Shown here one piece after another: positions 56,078 through 63,779 of a stretch of 64,000 nt of DNA. A program made the translations under genes and the position numbers. The notes below the pieces were generated by a model, which did no database searches, was not told where the DNA came from, and was given only the letters and a program-made list of their open reading frames with translations. The DNA is from Gemmatimonadota bacterium (GTDB lineage Bacteria; Gemmatimonadota; Gemmatimonadetes; Longimicrobiales; Gaopeijiaceae). The stretch is taken from assembly GCA_021295815.1 (NCBI GenBank), contig JAGWBQ010000002.1, forward strand, positions 127,292-191,291, given 5' to 3'. Position 1 is the first letter of the stretch; each line of letters begins with the position of its first letter.

Positions 56078-56127
56078 TCCCGGTACGGGTCGCGCAGTCT
56101 GTTGCGCGTGGCCGGAAGATTTGTCGA

Positions 56128-56712
56128 CTATCGGTCATAGGAGAAACGTCTTTCGGGAGGGAGGAACTCTCGGTAGTCCAGGAAATTACCTTTCTCCCGC
56201 TCTCCATCGAGCCACTCGGGAAAGCCGGACTCGCACAGGCCTCCGGAAGAGCTCTGCTCGGCTGCGGCGCGGGTCGCGATCAGGTCGGCGTAGGTGTTCT
56301 CCGGATGCCCGTCGTGACCGCGTACCCACTGTACGCCGACGCGGCGCAGCGTCAGGATACTGTCGAGCTCGCGCCAGAGATCCAGGTTTTCGATAGGCCC
56401 TTTCTTGCGCCTCCAGCCCCGCCTTTTCCAGCCGGGCAACCAATCCTTCACTCCCTTGGCCAGATAGACGCTGTCGGTGATCAGGAGGGCGGGACGCGAC
56501 CCACGCAGCGGACCCAGAGTCTCGATAGCCGACCGGAGCGCCATGCGGTTGTTGGTGGTATCGGGTTCCGAAATCCAGAGATCCCGTCGCTTCCACTCAC
56601 CGTCGTGCCACGCCTCGACGAGTCCACCCGCGCCGCCCGGACGCGCTCGGTCCCTGAACTGGTTCCCCAGGCAGGATTCGTCGACGTGGATGTACACGGG
56701 CGATCCCGCCAA
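56128..56712 (-). CDS. RNase HI-like protein with altered active site
   Basis: The 194-residue protein matches RNase [15 protein letters not shown] (D11 equals E. coli D10), [42 protein letters not shown] (D80 equals D70), WRELDSI and [20 protein letters not shown] (H133, D143). The second carboxylate, Glu in the near-invariant NRMEL motif (E48), is A58 here, and the residue after D11 is Glu instead of the usual Gly. Without E48 the E. coli enzyme is inactive, so the protein is either non-catalytic or uses E12 instead. It is convergent with lipB. AAAGGAGG lies upstream of ATG 56712. Confidence 0.88.
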   Translation of the reverse strand: MAGSPVYIHVDESCLGNQFRDRARPGGAGGLVEAWHDGEWKRRDLWISEPDTTNNRMALRSAIETLGPLRGSRPALLITDSVYLAKGVKDWLPGWKRRGWRRKKGPIENLDLWRELDSILTLRRVGVQWVRGHDGHPENTYADLIATRAAAEQSSSGGLCESGFPEWLDGEREKGNFLDYREFLPPERRFSYDR

Positions 56713-56722
56713 ATGTCGCCTC

Positions 56723-56757
56723 CTTTGTCGAAGTCACTCATGGGCTTTGTCGAAGTC
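56723..56757. repeat. 13-bp direct repeat upstream of the RNase HI-like gene
   Basis: CTTTGTCGAAGTC occurs at 56723-56735 and 56745-56757, a 22-bp (two helical turns) period, just before the minus-strand ATG 56712. The near copy overlaps the gene's ribosome binding site. It could be an operator for a protein binding on one face of DNA, or a chance duplication. Confidence 0.4.
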
Positions 56758-56976
56758 GCAACGGGGTGGAAGTTAGACCGACTTCCGCCGAACGGGCAAG
56801 CGAGGGCGCACCGGAACGCGAGGTTCCGGAGTCCGCGCTCGAAGTTAGCGCGCGATGCCCACCGAATTCCGGCCATATGGCGGCCGGCTCCGCGCGGCGC
56901 TAGATTGCCTAACCCCGCTCCCGAAGCCAGGTGGCGCCGTTCCGCCCTCTCTCCCACTCCCAACCCACGCCACCCG

Positions 56977-57531
56977 ATGCCCGTCAGGAGCGACCGCTGG
57001 ATTCGCCGGATGTGCGAAGAGACGAGGATGATCGAGCCCTTCGTTCCCCATCAGGTGCGCGAAGGTCAGATCTCGTACGGCCTGTCCTCCTTCGGATACG
57101 ACGTTCGCGTGGCCTGCGAGTACAAGGTCTTCACCAACGTGCACAGCCACGTGGTCGATCCGAAGGACTTCAATCAGGGATCGTTCGTGGACCTGGAAGG
57201 AGACCATTGCACCATCCCCCCCAACTCCTTCGCGCTGGCCCGAACAGAGGAGTACTTCCGCATCCCGCGCGACGTTCTCGTGATCTGCGTGGGAAAGTCC
57301 ACCTACGCCCGCTGCGGTCTGATAGTGAACGTGACGCCGCTGGAACCCACGTGGGAAGGGCACCTCACGCTGGAGATCTCCAACACCACGCCCCTGCCCG
57401 CGAAGATTTACGGTGGCGAAGGGATCGCGCAGCTAGTATTCTTCGCAGGCGATGAAGAACCGGAGGTCGCCTATTCCGACCGACAAGGCAAGTATCAGAA
57501 ACAGCGCGGCGTGACCCTGCCCAGGATGTAG
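56977..57531 (+). CDS. dcd: dCTP deaminase
   Basis: Converts dCTP to dUTP in thymidylate synthesis. The 184-residue protein from ATG 56977 begins [15 protein letters not shown] and has [21 protein letters not shown], the catalytic-Glu region THVGRAP-free core [52 protein letters not shown] and the C-terminal [18 protein letters not shown], a near-invariant Dcd ending. The bifunctional DCD-DUT variant cannot be excluded by eye. HU is encoded 9 bp downstream. Confidence 0.95.
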   Translation: MPVRSDRWIRRMCEETRMIEPFVPHQVREGQISYGLSSFGYDVRVACEYKVFTNVHSHVVDPKDFNQGSFVDLEGDHCTIPPNSFALARTEEYFRIPRDVLVICVGKSTYARCGLIVNVTPLEPTWEGHLTLEISNTTPLPAKIYGGEGIAQLVFFAGDEEPEVAYSDRQGKYQKQRGVTLPRM

Positions 57532-57540
57532 GAGGAAAAT

Positions 57541-57840
57541 CTGATCAGAGCGGATATCGTCGACGAGGTCAAGCGCCTGATGGGACCGGTGCTTTCCCGC
57601 AGGGAGAGCTCCGAGATCGTCCAGGCCTGTCTCTTTTCGATCAAGCGGGCGCTCGCCTCCGGAGAACGGGTCGAGCTCAGGGGGTTCGGCGTGTTCGAGG
57701 TGGTGGATCGACAGCCGCGAACGGGGCGCAACCCGAATACCGGAGAGAAGGTGCCGGTGCCCGCCACGAAGGTCGTCCGGTTCAGGCCTTCGAAGGACAT
57801 GCGCGCCCTCGTCAAGGAGCTCGCGTCCGAGGAACAGTGA
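57541..57840 (+). CDS. HU/IHF family DNA-binding protein with a non-canonical start
   Basis: The protein matches HU/IHF from its first helix: IRADIVDEVKRLMGPVLSRRESSEIVQACLFSIKRALASGERVELRGFGVFEVVDRQPRTGRNPNTGEKV is the family core, in which RGFGVF and the arm RTGRNPNTGE are diagnostic. The first ATG (57580) would delete the first helix. A strong AGGAGG (57530-57535) stands 5 nt before CTG 57541 and 8 nt before ATC 57544, so translation probably begins at CTG (99 residues) or at ATC (98). The Shine-Dalgarno overlaps the dcd stop. Confidence 0.88.
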   Translation: MIRADIVDEVKRLMGPVLSRRESSEIVQACLFSIKRALASGERVELRGFGVFEVVDRQPRTGRNPNTGEKVPVPATKVVRFRPSKDMRALVKELASEEQ

Positions 57841-57906
57841 CGGCGACTCGGACAGACCGGTCCGGATCGGCCTAACGAAAAGCGGGCCTCGGCGGTCTGG
57901 ATATCA

Positions 57907-58470
57907 GTGAAAGACCTTCCAAGGCCGGGAGTCGATCCGACCGACGACGATCTCGTCCGAGAGAGCCGCGCAGGAAACGGATCGGCGTTCGGACTGCTGG
58001 TGGAGAGACACCATGGCGCCGCCTTCTCGCTCGCCGTATCCATCCTTCGCGACCATCACCGGGCCGAGGACGCCGTCCAGGACGCCTTCGTCAGGGCCTG
58101 GAGAGCGATTTCCAGATTTCGAGGCAGCTCTACCTTTCGCACCTGGCTCCTCGTCATCGTGGCCAACACCGCCCGGGCGGAACTGGGCAAGGTCAAAGCG
58201 AAACGGGAGATCGCGATGGACGTCATCGAATCGACGCCGAGCTCCGAACCCGACCCGGAACGGCAGGCCGTGGTGAGTAGCGAAGCGGCGAAGGCCAGGA
58301 CCTTCCTCGCCGCCCTTCCCGAAAAACAAAGAATCGCGGTGACTCTTCGCGTCGAGACCGGACTTAGCTTCCGTGAGATCGGAAAGATCGCGGGCTCGAG
58401 CGAGGGGTCGGCCCGCGTGAACTACTTCTACGGCATTCGCAAGCTTCGTGAAGCCATGGCGGAGAGTTAG
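57907..58470 (+). CDS. RNA polymerase sigma factor, ECF family (RpoE-like)
   Basis: The 187-residue protein has region 2 (DDDLVRESRAGNGSAFGLLVERHHGAAFSLAVSILRDHHRAEDAVQDAFVRAWRAISRF, then FRTWLLVIVANTAR) and region 4 (LAALPEKQRIAVTLRVETGLSFREIGKIAGSSEGSARVNYFYGIRKLREAM). GTG 57907 is the start. A zinc-type anti-sigma gene follows after 79 bp with a strong ribosome binding site, and a periplasmic helical protein completes the operon, an arrangement typical of envelope-stress ECF systems. Confidence 0.93.
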   Translation: MKDLPRPGVDPTDDDLVRESRAGNGSAFGLLVERHHGAAFSLAVSILRDHHRAEDAVQDAFVRAWRAISRFRGSSTFRTWLLVIVANTARAELGKVKAKREIAMDVIESTPSSEPDPERQAVVSSEAAKARTFLAALPEKQRIAVTLRVETGLSFREIGKIAGSSEGSARVNYFYGIRKLREAMAES

Positions 58471-58549
58471 CGGCCCGTGGACAAAGCCTCCCATTCGCCT
58501 CAGGATGCCAAGTGAACATAGGAAAGCTCGTCGGAAAGGAGGGAAATCC

Positions 58550-59125
58550 ATGAATACGAGCCTCGAAACCCGTGCGTCATGCGAGAGCGTTCGCCTTCTG
58601 ATCCCCGACGCGGTGGCGGGACGCGGAAGCGACGATCTCGTGGTCGCCCACGTCGGGGGATGCGCGGACTGCCGTGCCGAGATGGAGCTCGTGGAACACC
58701 TCTGGCGAAGCCGCCCGCCGGCCCCCAAGGAACTCGCCGACTCCACGAGAGCCGTGCTCGCCGACCTGATGTCGACGGGGGAAGCCGGAAGCGAGGCCGA
58801 CTCCCGCGTCATCCGTCGGCCGGTCGCCACCCGCCTGTGCCGCAGCGGGCGATCGAGCGGTCGTCCAGGCCGCAGGTTGTCCGCGACGTCGTGGAAAGCG
58901 GCCGCAGCGATCGCCGCGCTCGCGCTCGGCATCGGCTACCTCGGCAACGTTCTCGACGCCGGAGAGCTGCCGTCCTACGCCTTCGAGCTTCCCGACGAGC
59001 TCTCCATCTGGATGGCGGCGGACGGGATGATAGCGGGCGAACCCGCGTTCGTTTCCCTCTCCGAGGAGGATATCGAAGTGATCATCGAAGAGCTCGACAT
59101 CCTGCTTGACGGGGAGGGTGAGTGA
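58550..59125 (+). CDS. Anti-sigma factor with zinc-finger (ZAS-like) motif
   Basis: The 191-residue protein from ATG 58550 (preceded by GGAAAGGAGGGAAATCC) has the H-x3-C-x2-C motif of zinc anti-sigma domains as H34-VGG-C38-AD-C41 near the N-terminus, an Arg-rich juxtamembrane stretch, one TM at ~116-135 (WKAAAAIAALALGIGYLG) and an acidic extracytoplasmic C-terminus (LSEEDIEVIIEELDILLDGEGE). It most probably binds the ECF sigma encoded just upstream and releases it on an envelope signal. Its stop overlaps the next gene's GTG. Confidence 0.85.
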   Translation: MNTSLETRASCESVRLLIPDAVAGRGSDDLVVAHVGGCADCRAEMELVEHLWRSRPPAPKELADSTRAVLADLMSTGEAGSEADSRVIRRPVATRLCRSGRSSGRPGRRLSATSWKAAAAIAALALGIGYLGNVLDAGELPSYAFELPDELSIWMAADGMIAGEPAFVSLSEEDIEVIIEELDILLDGEGE

Positions 59126-59766
59126 CCAGGGCGAGGCTGGTTCCGGTCCCGGTCGCCGCCAGGCTGGCTCTTCTACTGCTCCTCCCGGCTCTCGGTCTGC
59201 CGGCCGAGGTCGAGGCGCAACGCCGGCCGACGCGAGGCGGTCCGCCGACCGAGATGTCGCGCATGGAGAAGGCGCTCCGAGCCCGGTTCGCGGAGCGGGT
59301 CAGGCGGGAGCTCGGTCTCTCGGACGCCCAACACGAAGAGCTGGAGGAAGTGGCTCGCGAGTACTGGTCGGCGCGCGCCGAGCTGGCGGAGCATATCCGG
59401 GAGAGTCGCGCACGGACGGAAGAGCAGGCCGCCGATCTCGAGGCGGACGAGGCGCTGACCCTTCTTGGAGAGCTAATCCGCCTGCGCATGGAGGAGATCG
59501 AGCTGATGAGGGCCGAACAGGAAAGGCTCCTCGAATTTCTGACACCGGTGCAGGTGCTGCGCCTGATGGTCCTCAGAGAAGAGCTCGGCGCCAGGATTCG
59601 CAGACTCGGAAGGCGAGAACCCGGAGAATCGCCTCGGACCGGAGAGTCGCACGAGCTGCCTGCGGGAATCGGTCGGCGCCCCGCGCATCGACCGACGCAG
59701 TCCGACCGGAGCGGCGCTCGTACCGACCTTCCGATTGACGAAACTGGCCGCTTAGGACAGGTTTAG
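59122..59766 (+). CDS. Periplasmic CpxP/Spy-like helical protein
   Basis: The 214-residue protein starts at GTG 59122 with a signal peptide (LALLLLLPALGLPAEVEAQ) and continues as long charged helices: MEKALRARFAERVRRELGLSDAQHEELEEV, AELAEHIRESRARTEEQ, ALTLLGELIRLRMEEIELMRAEQERLLEFLTPVQVLRLMVLREEL. The LSDAQ and LTPVQ segments are the LTxxQ motifs of the Spy/CpxP/heavy-metal-resistance fold. The C-terminal ~50 residues are disordered. As the third gene of the sigma/anti-sigma operon it probably modulates or reports envelope stress. Confidence 0.78.
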   Translation: MTRARLVPVPVAARLALLLLLPALGLPAEVEAQRRPTRGGPPTEMSRMEKALRARFAERVRRELGLSDAQHEELEEVAREYWSARAELAEHIRESRARTEEQAADLEADEALTLLGELIRLRMEEIELMRAEQERLLEFLTPVQVLRLMVLREELGARIRRLGRREPGESPRTGESHELPAGIGRRPAHRPTQSDRSGARTDLPIDETGRLGQV

Positions 59767-59811
59767 GGCGCGACCTCTCCTTCATCGCGATCCCCTCGGC
59801 GTCCGGCCACC

Positions 59812-60063
59812 ATGAAGCTTCACGTCAACACCCTCTTCTTCGCCGCCTACCGGGACCTCCTCGGTACCGAAAGGCTGGAAGTAGGATTGGAGGAAGGCGC
59901 GACCGTCGCCGATCTGGTCGCGTCGCTGCGGGGTAGGGGAAAGCCCTACAGCGCCCTCCCCTCTCGTCCCGCCGTCGCCGTGAACCTCGCTTACGCCGCT
60001 CCGGGTCAAGCGCTCGCGGACGGCGACGAGGTCGCATTCATTCCTCCAGTTGCCGGAGGATGA
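59812..60063 (+). CDS. moaD: Molybdopterin synthase small subunit (MoaD)
   Basis: Ubiquitin-like sulfur carrier of 83 residues. It starts MKLHVNTLFFAAYRDLLGTERLEV, contains GATVADLVASLRGRG and VAVNLAYAAPGQALADGDEVAFIPPVAGG, ending in the Gly-Gly required for adenylation and thiocarboxylation. MoaE and MoaA genes follow with overlaps, making a moaDEA unit for molybdenum cofactor synthesis. Confidence 0.95.
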   Translation: MKLHVNTLFFAAYRDLLGTERLEVGLEEGATVADLVASLRGRGKPYSALPSRPAVAVNLAYAAPGQALADGDEVAFIPPVAGG

Positions 60064-60551
60064 CGCTCGCCGCCGGCCGGACCGCCTCAGAGGCGTCCTC
60101 CTTCGCCGAGGTCACCGACCTTCCCCTGGATCCCTCAGCGCTCCTCTCCCAGGTCGGATCGGACACCGACGGCGCCCGGATCCTTTTTGTGGGTGTGGTC
60201 CGAAACCACGCGGACGGACGGTCCGTCGACGGCGTGACCTACGAGGCCTACCGCGACATGGCGGAGCGCGTGCTACACGAGATCGTCTCCGAAACCGCTC
60301 GTGAGCTCGGTCGCGGTTGCGTCGCCGCGCAGCACAGGACCGGATCGCTTCGCGTAGGCGAGGCCAGCGTCGCCATCGCGGTCTCGTCTCCGCATCGGGC
60401 CGAGGCCTACCGTGCCTCCCGTCGAGTGATCGAAGAGATCAAGATCCGTCTGCCGATGTGGAAGCACGAGAGCTACGTGGACGGCTCCCGGGAGTGGGTG
60501 AGGGGCGAGCGGCCCGAAGCTCCGTCCTCCGCAGACGAGGTCGGCCCGTGA
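60060..60551 (+). CDS. moaE: Molybdopterin synthase large subunit (MoaE)
   Basis: Catalytic subunit converting precursor Z to molybdopterin, 163 residues. ILFVGVVRNHADGRSVDGVTYEAYRDMAERVLHEI, AAQHRTGSLRVGEASVAIAVSSPHRAEAYRASRRVIEEIKIRLPMWKHESYVDGSREWV contain the conserved Arg and the catalytic lysines (KIRLPMWKHE). The ATG overlaps the moaD stop (ATGA); the last residues form a short Ser/Pro-rich tail. Confidence 0.95.
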   Translation: MTLAAGRTASEASSFAEVTDLPLDPSALLSQVGSDTDGARILFVGVVRNHADGRSVDGVTYEAYRDMAERVLHEIVSETARELGRGCVAAQHRTGSLRVGEASVAIAVSSPHRAEAYRASRRVIEEIKIRLPMWKHESYVDGSREWVRGERPEAPSSADEVGP

Positions 60552-61528
60552 AGGATCGTTTCGGACGTCGCGTCGAATATCTCAGGATATCGGTCACCGA
60601 CAAGTGCAACCTGCGCTGCGTCTACTGTATGCCCGAAGAGGGCCTGCCCTGGCTCAAGCGCGACGAGATACTCAGCTACGAGGAGATCTTCGAGATCGCC
60701 CGCGTCATGGCCGGCATGGGGCTTCGCCGTCTGCGGATCACCGGCGGAGAACCTCTGGTGCGCCGCGACCTGCCTCGCCTCGTCGCCGCACTCCGCCGAA
60801 TTCCGGAGATCGACGACATCTCGCTCTCCACGAACGCGGTGTTGCTCGCGGACGTCGCCGACGAGCTGCGGAGCTCCGGCGTCCAGCGAGTCAACATTTC
60901 TCTCGACTCGCTTCGTCCCGAACGCGTGGACGCGATATCGCGACGGACCGGCTCCTGGCGGAAGATCATGAACGGGCTGAGGGCGGCGGAGGAGGTCGGC
61001 TTCAGCCCGATCAAGATCAACGTCGTGCTCATCAAAGGTCGGAACGACGACGAAATCGAGGACTTCGCCGAGATCACGCGGGAACGCCCCTGGCACGTCC
61101 GCTTCATCGAACTTATGCCCACTGGCGCCAACCTCGATCTGAGCGCCAACTCGTACGTCTCCTGCCGCGAGGCTCTGCGACGGGTGAGGGCGTTGGGCGA
61201 GATCGAACCCTCACCCGGTCCCAAGGGTAACGGTCCGGCCACCTACTTCCGCTTCCCCCGCGCACCGGGATCGGTCGGGGTCATCACCCCGATGAGCCAC
61301 AACTACTGCGACCGCTGCAACCGCATGAGGCTCACCGCAGCGGGTCAGCTCCGCCCCTGCCTCTTCGGAGAGATCGAGACCAATCTGCGCGATCCGCTCC
61401 GGGCGGGGGAGGACATTCGACCCCTGATCGAGGACACCCTGCGCATCAAGCCCGAGCGCCACTACCTGATGCAGGGCAGCGCGGTCGGTTCGGGAGGGCT
61501 GGTGGCTCTCTCGCAGACCGGCGGATAA
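60548..61528 (+). CDS. moaA: GTP 3',8-cyclase MoaA (radical SAM)
   Basis: First enzyme of molybdopterin synthesis, 326 residues. The radical-SAM cluster is in SVTDKCNLRCVYCMPEEG, SAM-binding in RITGGEPLVRRDLPRLV, and the second Fe-S cluster in HNYCDRCNRMRLTAAGQLRPCLFG. The C-terminus is ALSQTGG, retaining the terminal GG that enters the active site in MoaA. GTG 60548 overlaps the moaE stop. Confidence 0.96.
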   Translation: MKDRFGRRVEYLRISVTDKCNLRCVYCMPEEGLPWLKRDEILSYEEIFEIARVMAGMGLRRLRITGGEPLVRRDLPRLVAALRRIPEIDDISLSTNAVLLADVADELRSSGVQRVNISLDSLRPERVDAISRRTGSWRKIMNGLRAAEEVGFSPIKINVVLIKGRNDDEIEDFAEITRERPWHVRFIELMPTGANLDLSANSYVSCREALRRVRALGEIEPSPGPKGNGPATYFRFPRAPGSVGVITPMSHNYCDRCNRMRLTAAGQLRPCLFGEIETNLRDPLRAGEDIRPLIEDTLRIKPERHYLMQGSAVGSGGLVALSQTGG

Positions 61529-61556
61529 TCCACTCCAACCCATCCGAACCCGCCAA

Positions 61557-62501
61557 ATGGCAAGCAAGATTTCCGTAGTCGGCGCCGGCCACGTCGGCGC
61601 CACTTGCTCCCAGCTCATCGCTCTCAAGGAGCTGGCCCGCGAGGTGATCCTCATCGACATCGCCGACGGCATCCCGCAGGGCAAGGGGCTGGATCAGTGG
61701 GAGAGCGCTCCCGTCGAAGGCTTCGACACCCGAGTGACGGGTGCCAACGACTACTCGCTCGCCGCCGATTCCGAGGTCTTCGTGGTCACCGCCGGCATCG
61801 CCCGCAAGCCGGGCATGAGCCGGGACGACCTCCTCAGGACCAATGCGGGCGTTATCCGCTCGGTCACCTCGGAAATCCGCCGCGTCGCGCCCGAGTCCGT
61901 CATCGTGATGGTCACGAATCCGCTCGACGTCATGGCGCAGGTCGCGCTGGAAACCAGCGGCTTCCCCCGCGAGCGGGTGATCGGAATGGCCGGCGTGCTG
62001 GACACGGCGCGGTTCCGCTCCTTCATAGCTCTCGAACTCGACGTCTCGGTCGAAGACATCCAGGCGCTGGTGCTGGGAGGGCACGGCGACACGATGGTGC
62101 CGCTGGCCAGCTCGGTCTCGGTCGGCGGCGTTCCCCTTGCCCAACTGATGGACGCCGACACCATCGCCAGGCTGGTCGAACGCACGCGCAAGGGAGGCGG
62201 CGAGATTGTAGCCCACCTCAAGACCGGGAGCGCCTACTACGCGCCCGCGGCCGCGGCCGTGCAGATGGTGGAAGCCGTCGTGCGCGACAAGAAGCGGCTG
62301 CTGCCGTGCGCCGCCTGGCTCGAGGGCGAATACGGCATGGAAGGTCTCTACCTCGGCGTGCCCTGCATTCTGGGGGAGGGCGGGCTCCGGCGGGTCGTCG
62401 AAGCGGAGCTGACTGCGGAGGAGCGCGCGGCTCTCGCCGAGAGCGCGGAGCACGTCAGGGCGACGGTGGCGGCCCTGCGCCGCACCGAGGATGCCGAGTA
62501 A
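61557..62501 (+). CDS. mdh: Malate dehydrogenase
   Basis: LDH-like NAD-dependent malate dehydrogenase of 314 residues. The Rossmann loop ISVVGAGHVGATCSQLIA, NAD-specific Asp in LIDIADGIPQGKGLD, the mobile loop with substrate Arg in AGIARKPGMSRDDLLRTNAG, VTNPLDVM, the Arg of GMAGVLDTARFR and the catalytic His in LVLGGHGDTMVPL are present. The GMAGVLDTARF form separates it from lactate dehydrogenases. It runs into carA with an 11-bp overlap. Confidence 0.95.
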   Translation: MASKISVVGAGHVGATCSQLIALKELAREVILIDIADGIPQGKGLDQWESAPVEGFDTRVTGANDYSLAADSEVFVVTAGIARKPGMSRDDLLRTNAGVIRSVTSEIRRVAPESVIVMVTNPLDVMAQVALETSGFPRERVIGMAGVLDTARFRSFIALELDVSVEDIQALVLGGHGDTMVPLASSVSVGGVPLAQLMDADTIARLVERTRKGGGEIVAHLKTGSAYYAPAAAAVQMVEAVVRDKKRLLPCAAWLEGEYGMEGLYLGVPCILGEGGLRRVVEAELTAEERAALAESAEHVRATVAALRRTEDAE

Positions 62502-63696
62502 AGTGTCTACGCCCGCCTACCTCCTGCTGGAGGACGGGCGTCGCTTCGACGGACGAGCCCTCGGGGCGCTGGAAGCCTCGGAAAACGGGACGGAGGCGGT
62601 TCGCATCGCTCCCGGCGAGGTCATCTTCAACACCTGCATGACCGGATACCAGGAGGTGCTGACCGACCCTTCCTACACCGGCCAGCTCGTGGTCATGACC
62701 TACCCGCTGATCGGCAACTACGGCGTGAACGGCGATGACGCGGAGTCGAGTCGCGCCGCAGTCTCCGGTCTCATCGTTCGAGAGAGCTCCCGCCTCGCCT
62801 CGAACTGGCGCTCCCAGCGGACTCTCGACTCGTACCTGAAGGACGAGGGGGTCGCGGGGCTGACCGACGTCGACACCCGCGCGCTCACCCTCCACATCCG
62901 CTCGCGAGGGGCCATGCGCGGAGCCATCGCTTCGGCTTCGGTTCCCGAGCACGAGGCCATGGCGCACGTTCTCGCCACGCCGGTCATGGAGGGGCTCGAC
63001 CTAGCCTGCGGGGTCTCCACCGAAGAGCCTTACCGCATGGCGCCCGACGCGGAAGCCTCGTATCGGGTCGTCGCCCTCGACTACGGAATGAAGCTCAACT
63101 CGGCACGGCTCCTCGTCGAACGGGACTGTTCGGTGTCGGTGGTGCCGGCCCGGAGCGGCGTCGAAGAGATACTTGAGATGGAACCCGACGGCGTGTTCTG
63201 CTCGAACGGCCCCGGCGACCCGGCGGCGGTGGAGGGTGCGGGCGAGACGATCCGCGCTCTCATCGAGCATGGAACGCCCACCCTGGGAATCTGCTTGGGC
63301 CACCAGTTGATCTGTTCGGCCTTCGGCGCCTCGACGTTCAAGATGCCGTTCGGCCACCACGGAGGAAACCATCCAGTGCGCAACCTCGAGCGCGACCACG
63401 TCGAGATCACCTCCCAGAACCACGGTTTCGCCGTGGCGTACGAAGGCGAATCGGTGCCCGGCGCTCCGGAGCTGCGGGTCACGCACGTCAATCTCTACGA
63501 CCGGACGCTCGAGGGAGTGGCGCACCGGGAGCTGCCGCTGATTTCGGTGCAGTACCATCCCGAAGCCGCGCCCGGACCACGCGACAGCAGCTACCTCTTC
63601 GACGACTTCGTGGGGCTCATGGCGGCGCGAACCGGTCCCCGGCGGGCGGGGAGCGACCCGTCGACGGCCCTTGCCCATACCCCCTCTTCCGGCTAG
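62491..63696 (+). CDS. carA: Carbamoyl-phosphate synthase small subunit
   Basis: Glutaminase subunit that supplies ammonia for carbamoyl phosphate, 401 residues. The N-terminal domain has YLLLEDGRRFDGRALG and EVIFNTCMTGYQEVLTDPSYTGQLVVMTYPLIGNYGVN. The class I amidotransferase domain has CSNGPGDPAA, the nucleophile Cys in TLGICLGHQLIC, KMPFGHHGGNHPV, and the His/Glu in VQYHPEAAPGP. A ~20-residue Ser/Pro-rich C-terminal tail is extra. carB is not in the window. Confidence 0.96.
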   Translation: MPSKVSTPAYLLLEDGRRFDGRALGALEASENGTEAVRIAPGEVIFNTCMTGYQEVLTDPSYTGQLVVMTYPLIGNYGVNGDDAESSRAAVSGLIVRESSRLASNWRSQRTLDSYLKDEGVAGLTDVDTRALTLHIRSRGAMRGAIASASVPEHEAMAHVLATPVMEGLDLACGVSTEEPYRMAPDAEASYRVVALDYGMKLNSARLLVERDCSVSVVPARSGVEEILEMEPDGVFCSNGPGDPAAVEGAGETIRALIEHGTPTLGICLGHQLICSAFGASTFKMPFGHHGGNHPVRNLERDHVEITSQNHGFAVAYEGESVPGAPELRVTHVNLYDRTLEGVAHRELPLISVQYHPEAAPGPRDSSYLFDDFVGLMAARTGPRRAGSDPSTALAHTPSSG

Positions 63697-63714
63697 TTTT
63701 TCGACGCTCGGAAG

Positions 63715-63774
63715 GAGTCCGACGGGGTTGAAGGGATTCGGACTCATCTTCGCCTCATCGCTCCTTCAACCTCG
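63715..63774 (+). promoter_or_regulatory. Interleaved inverted repeats in front of nuoA
   Basis: GAGTCCGA (63715-63722) can pair with TCGGACTC (63738-63745), and GGTTGAAGG (63726-63734) with CCTTCAACC (63763-63771), the latter extendable to about 13 bp with two G-U pairs (63723-63735 with 63762-63774). The arms alternate as in the rho leader, so only one hairpin or a pseudoknot can form. The second stem ends 5 nt before the nuoA ATG and would occlude ribosome binding. Confidence 0.4.
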
Positions 63775-63779
63775 CCCGG

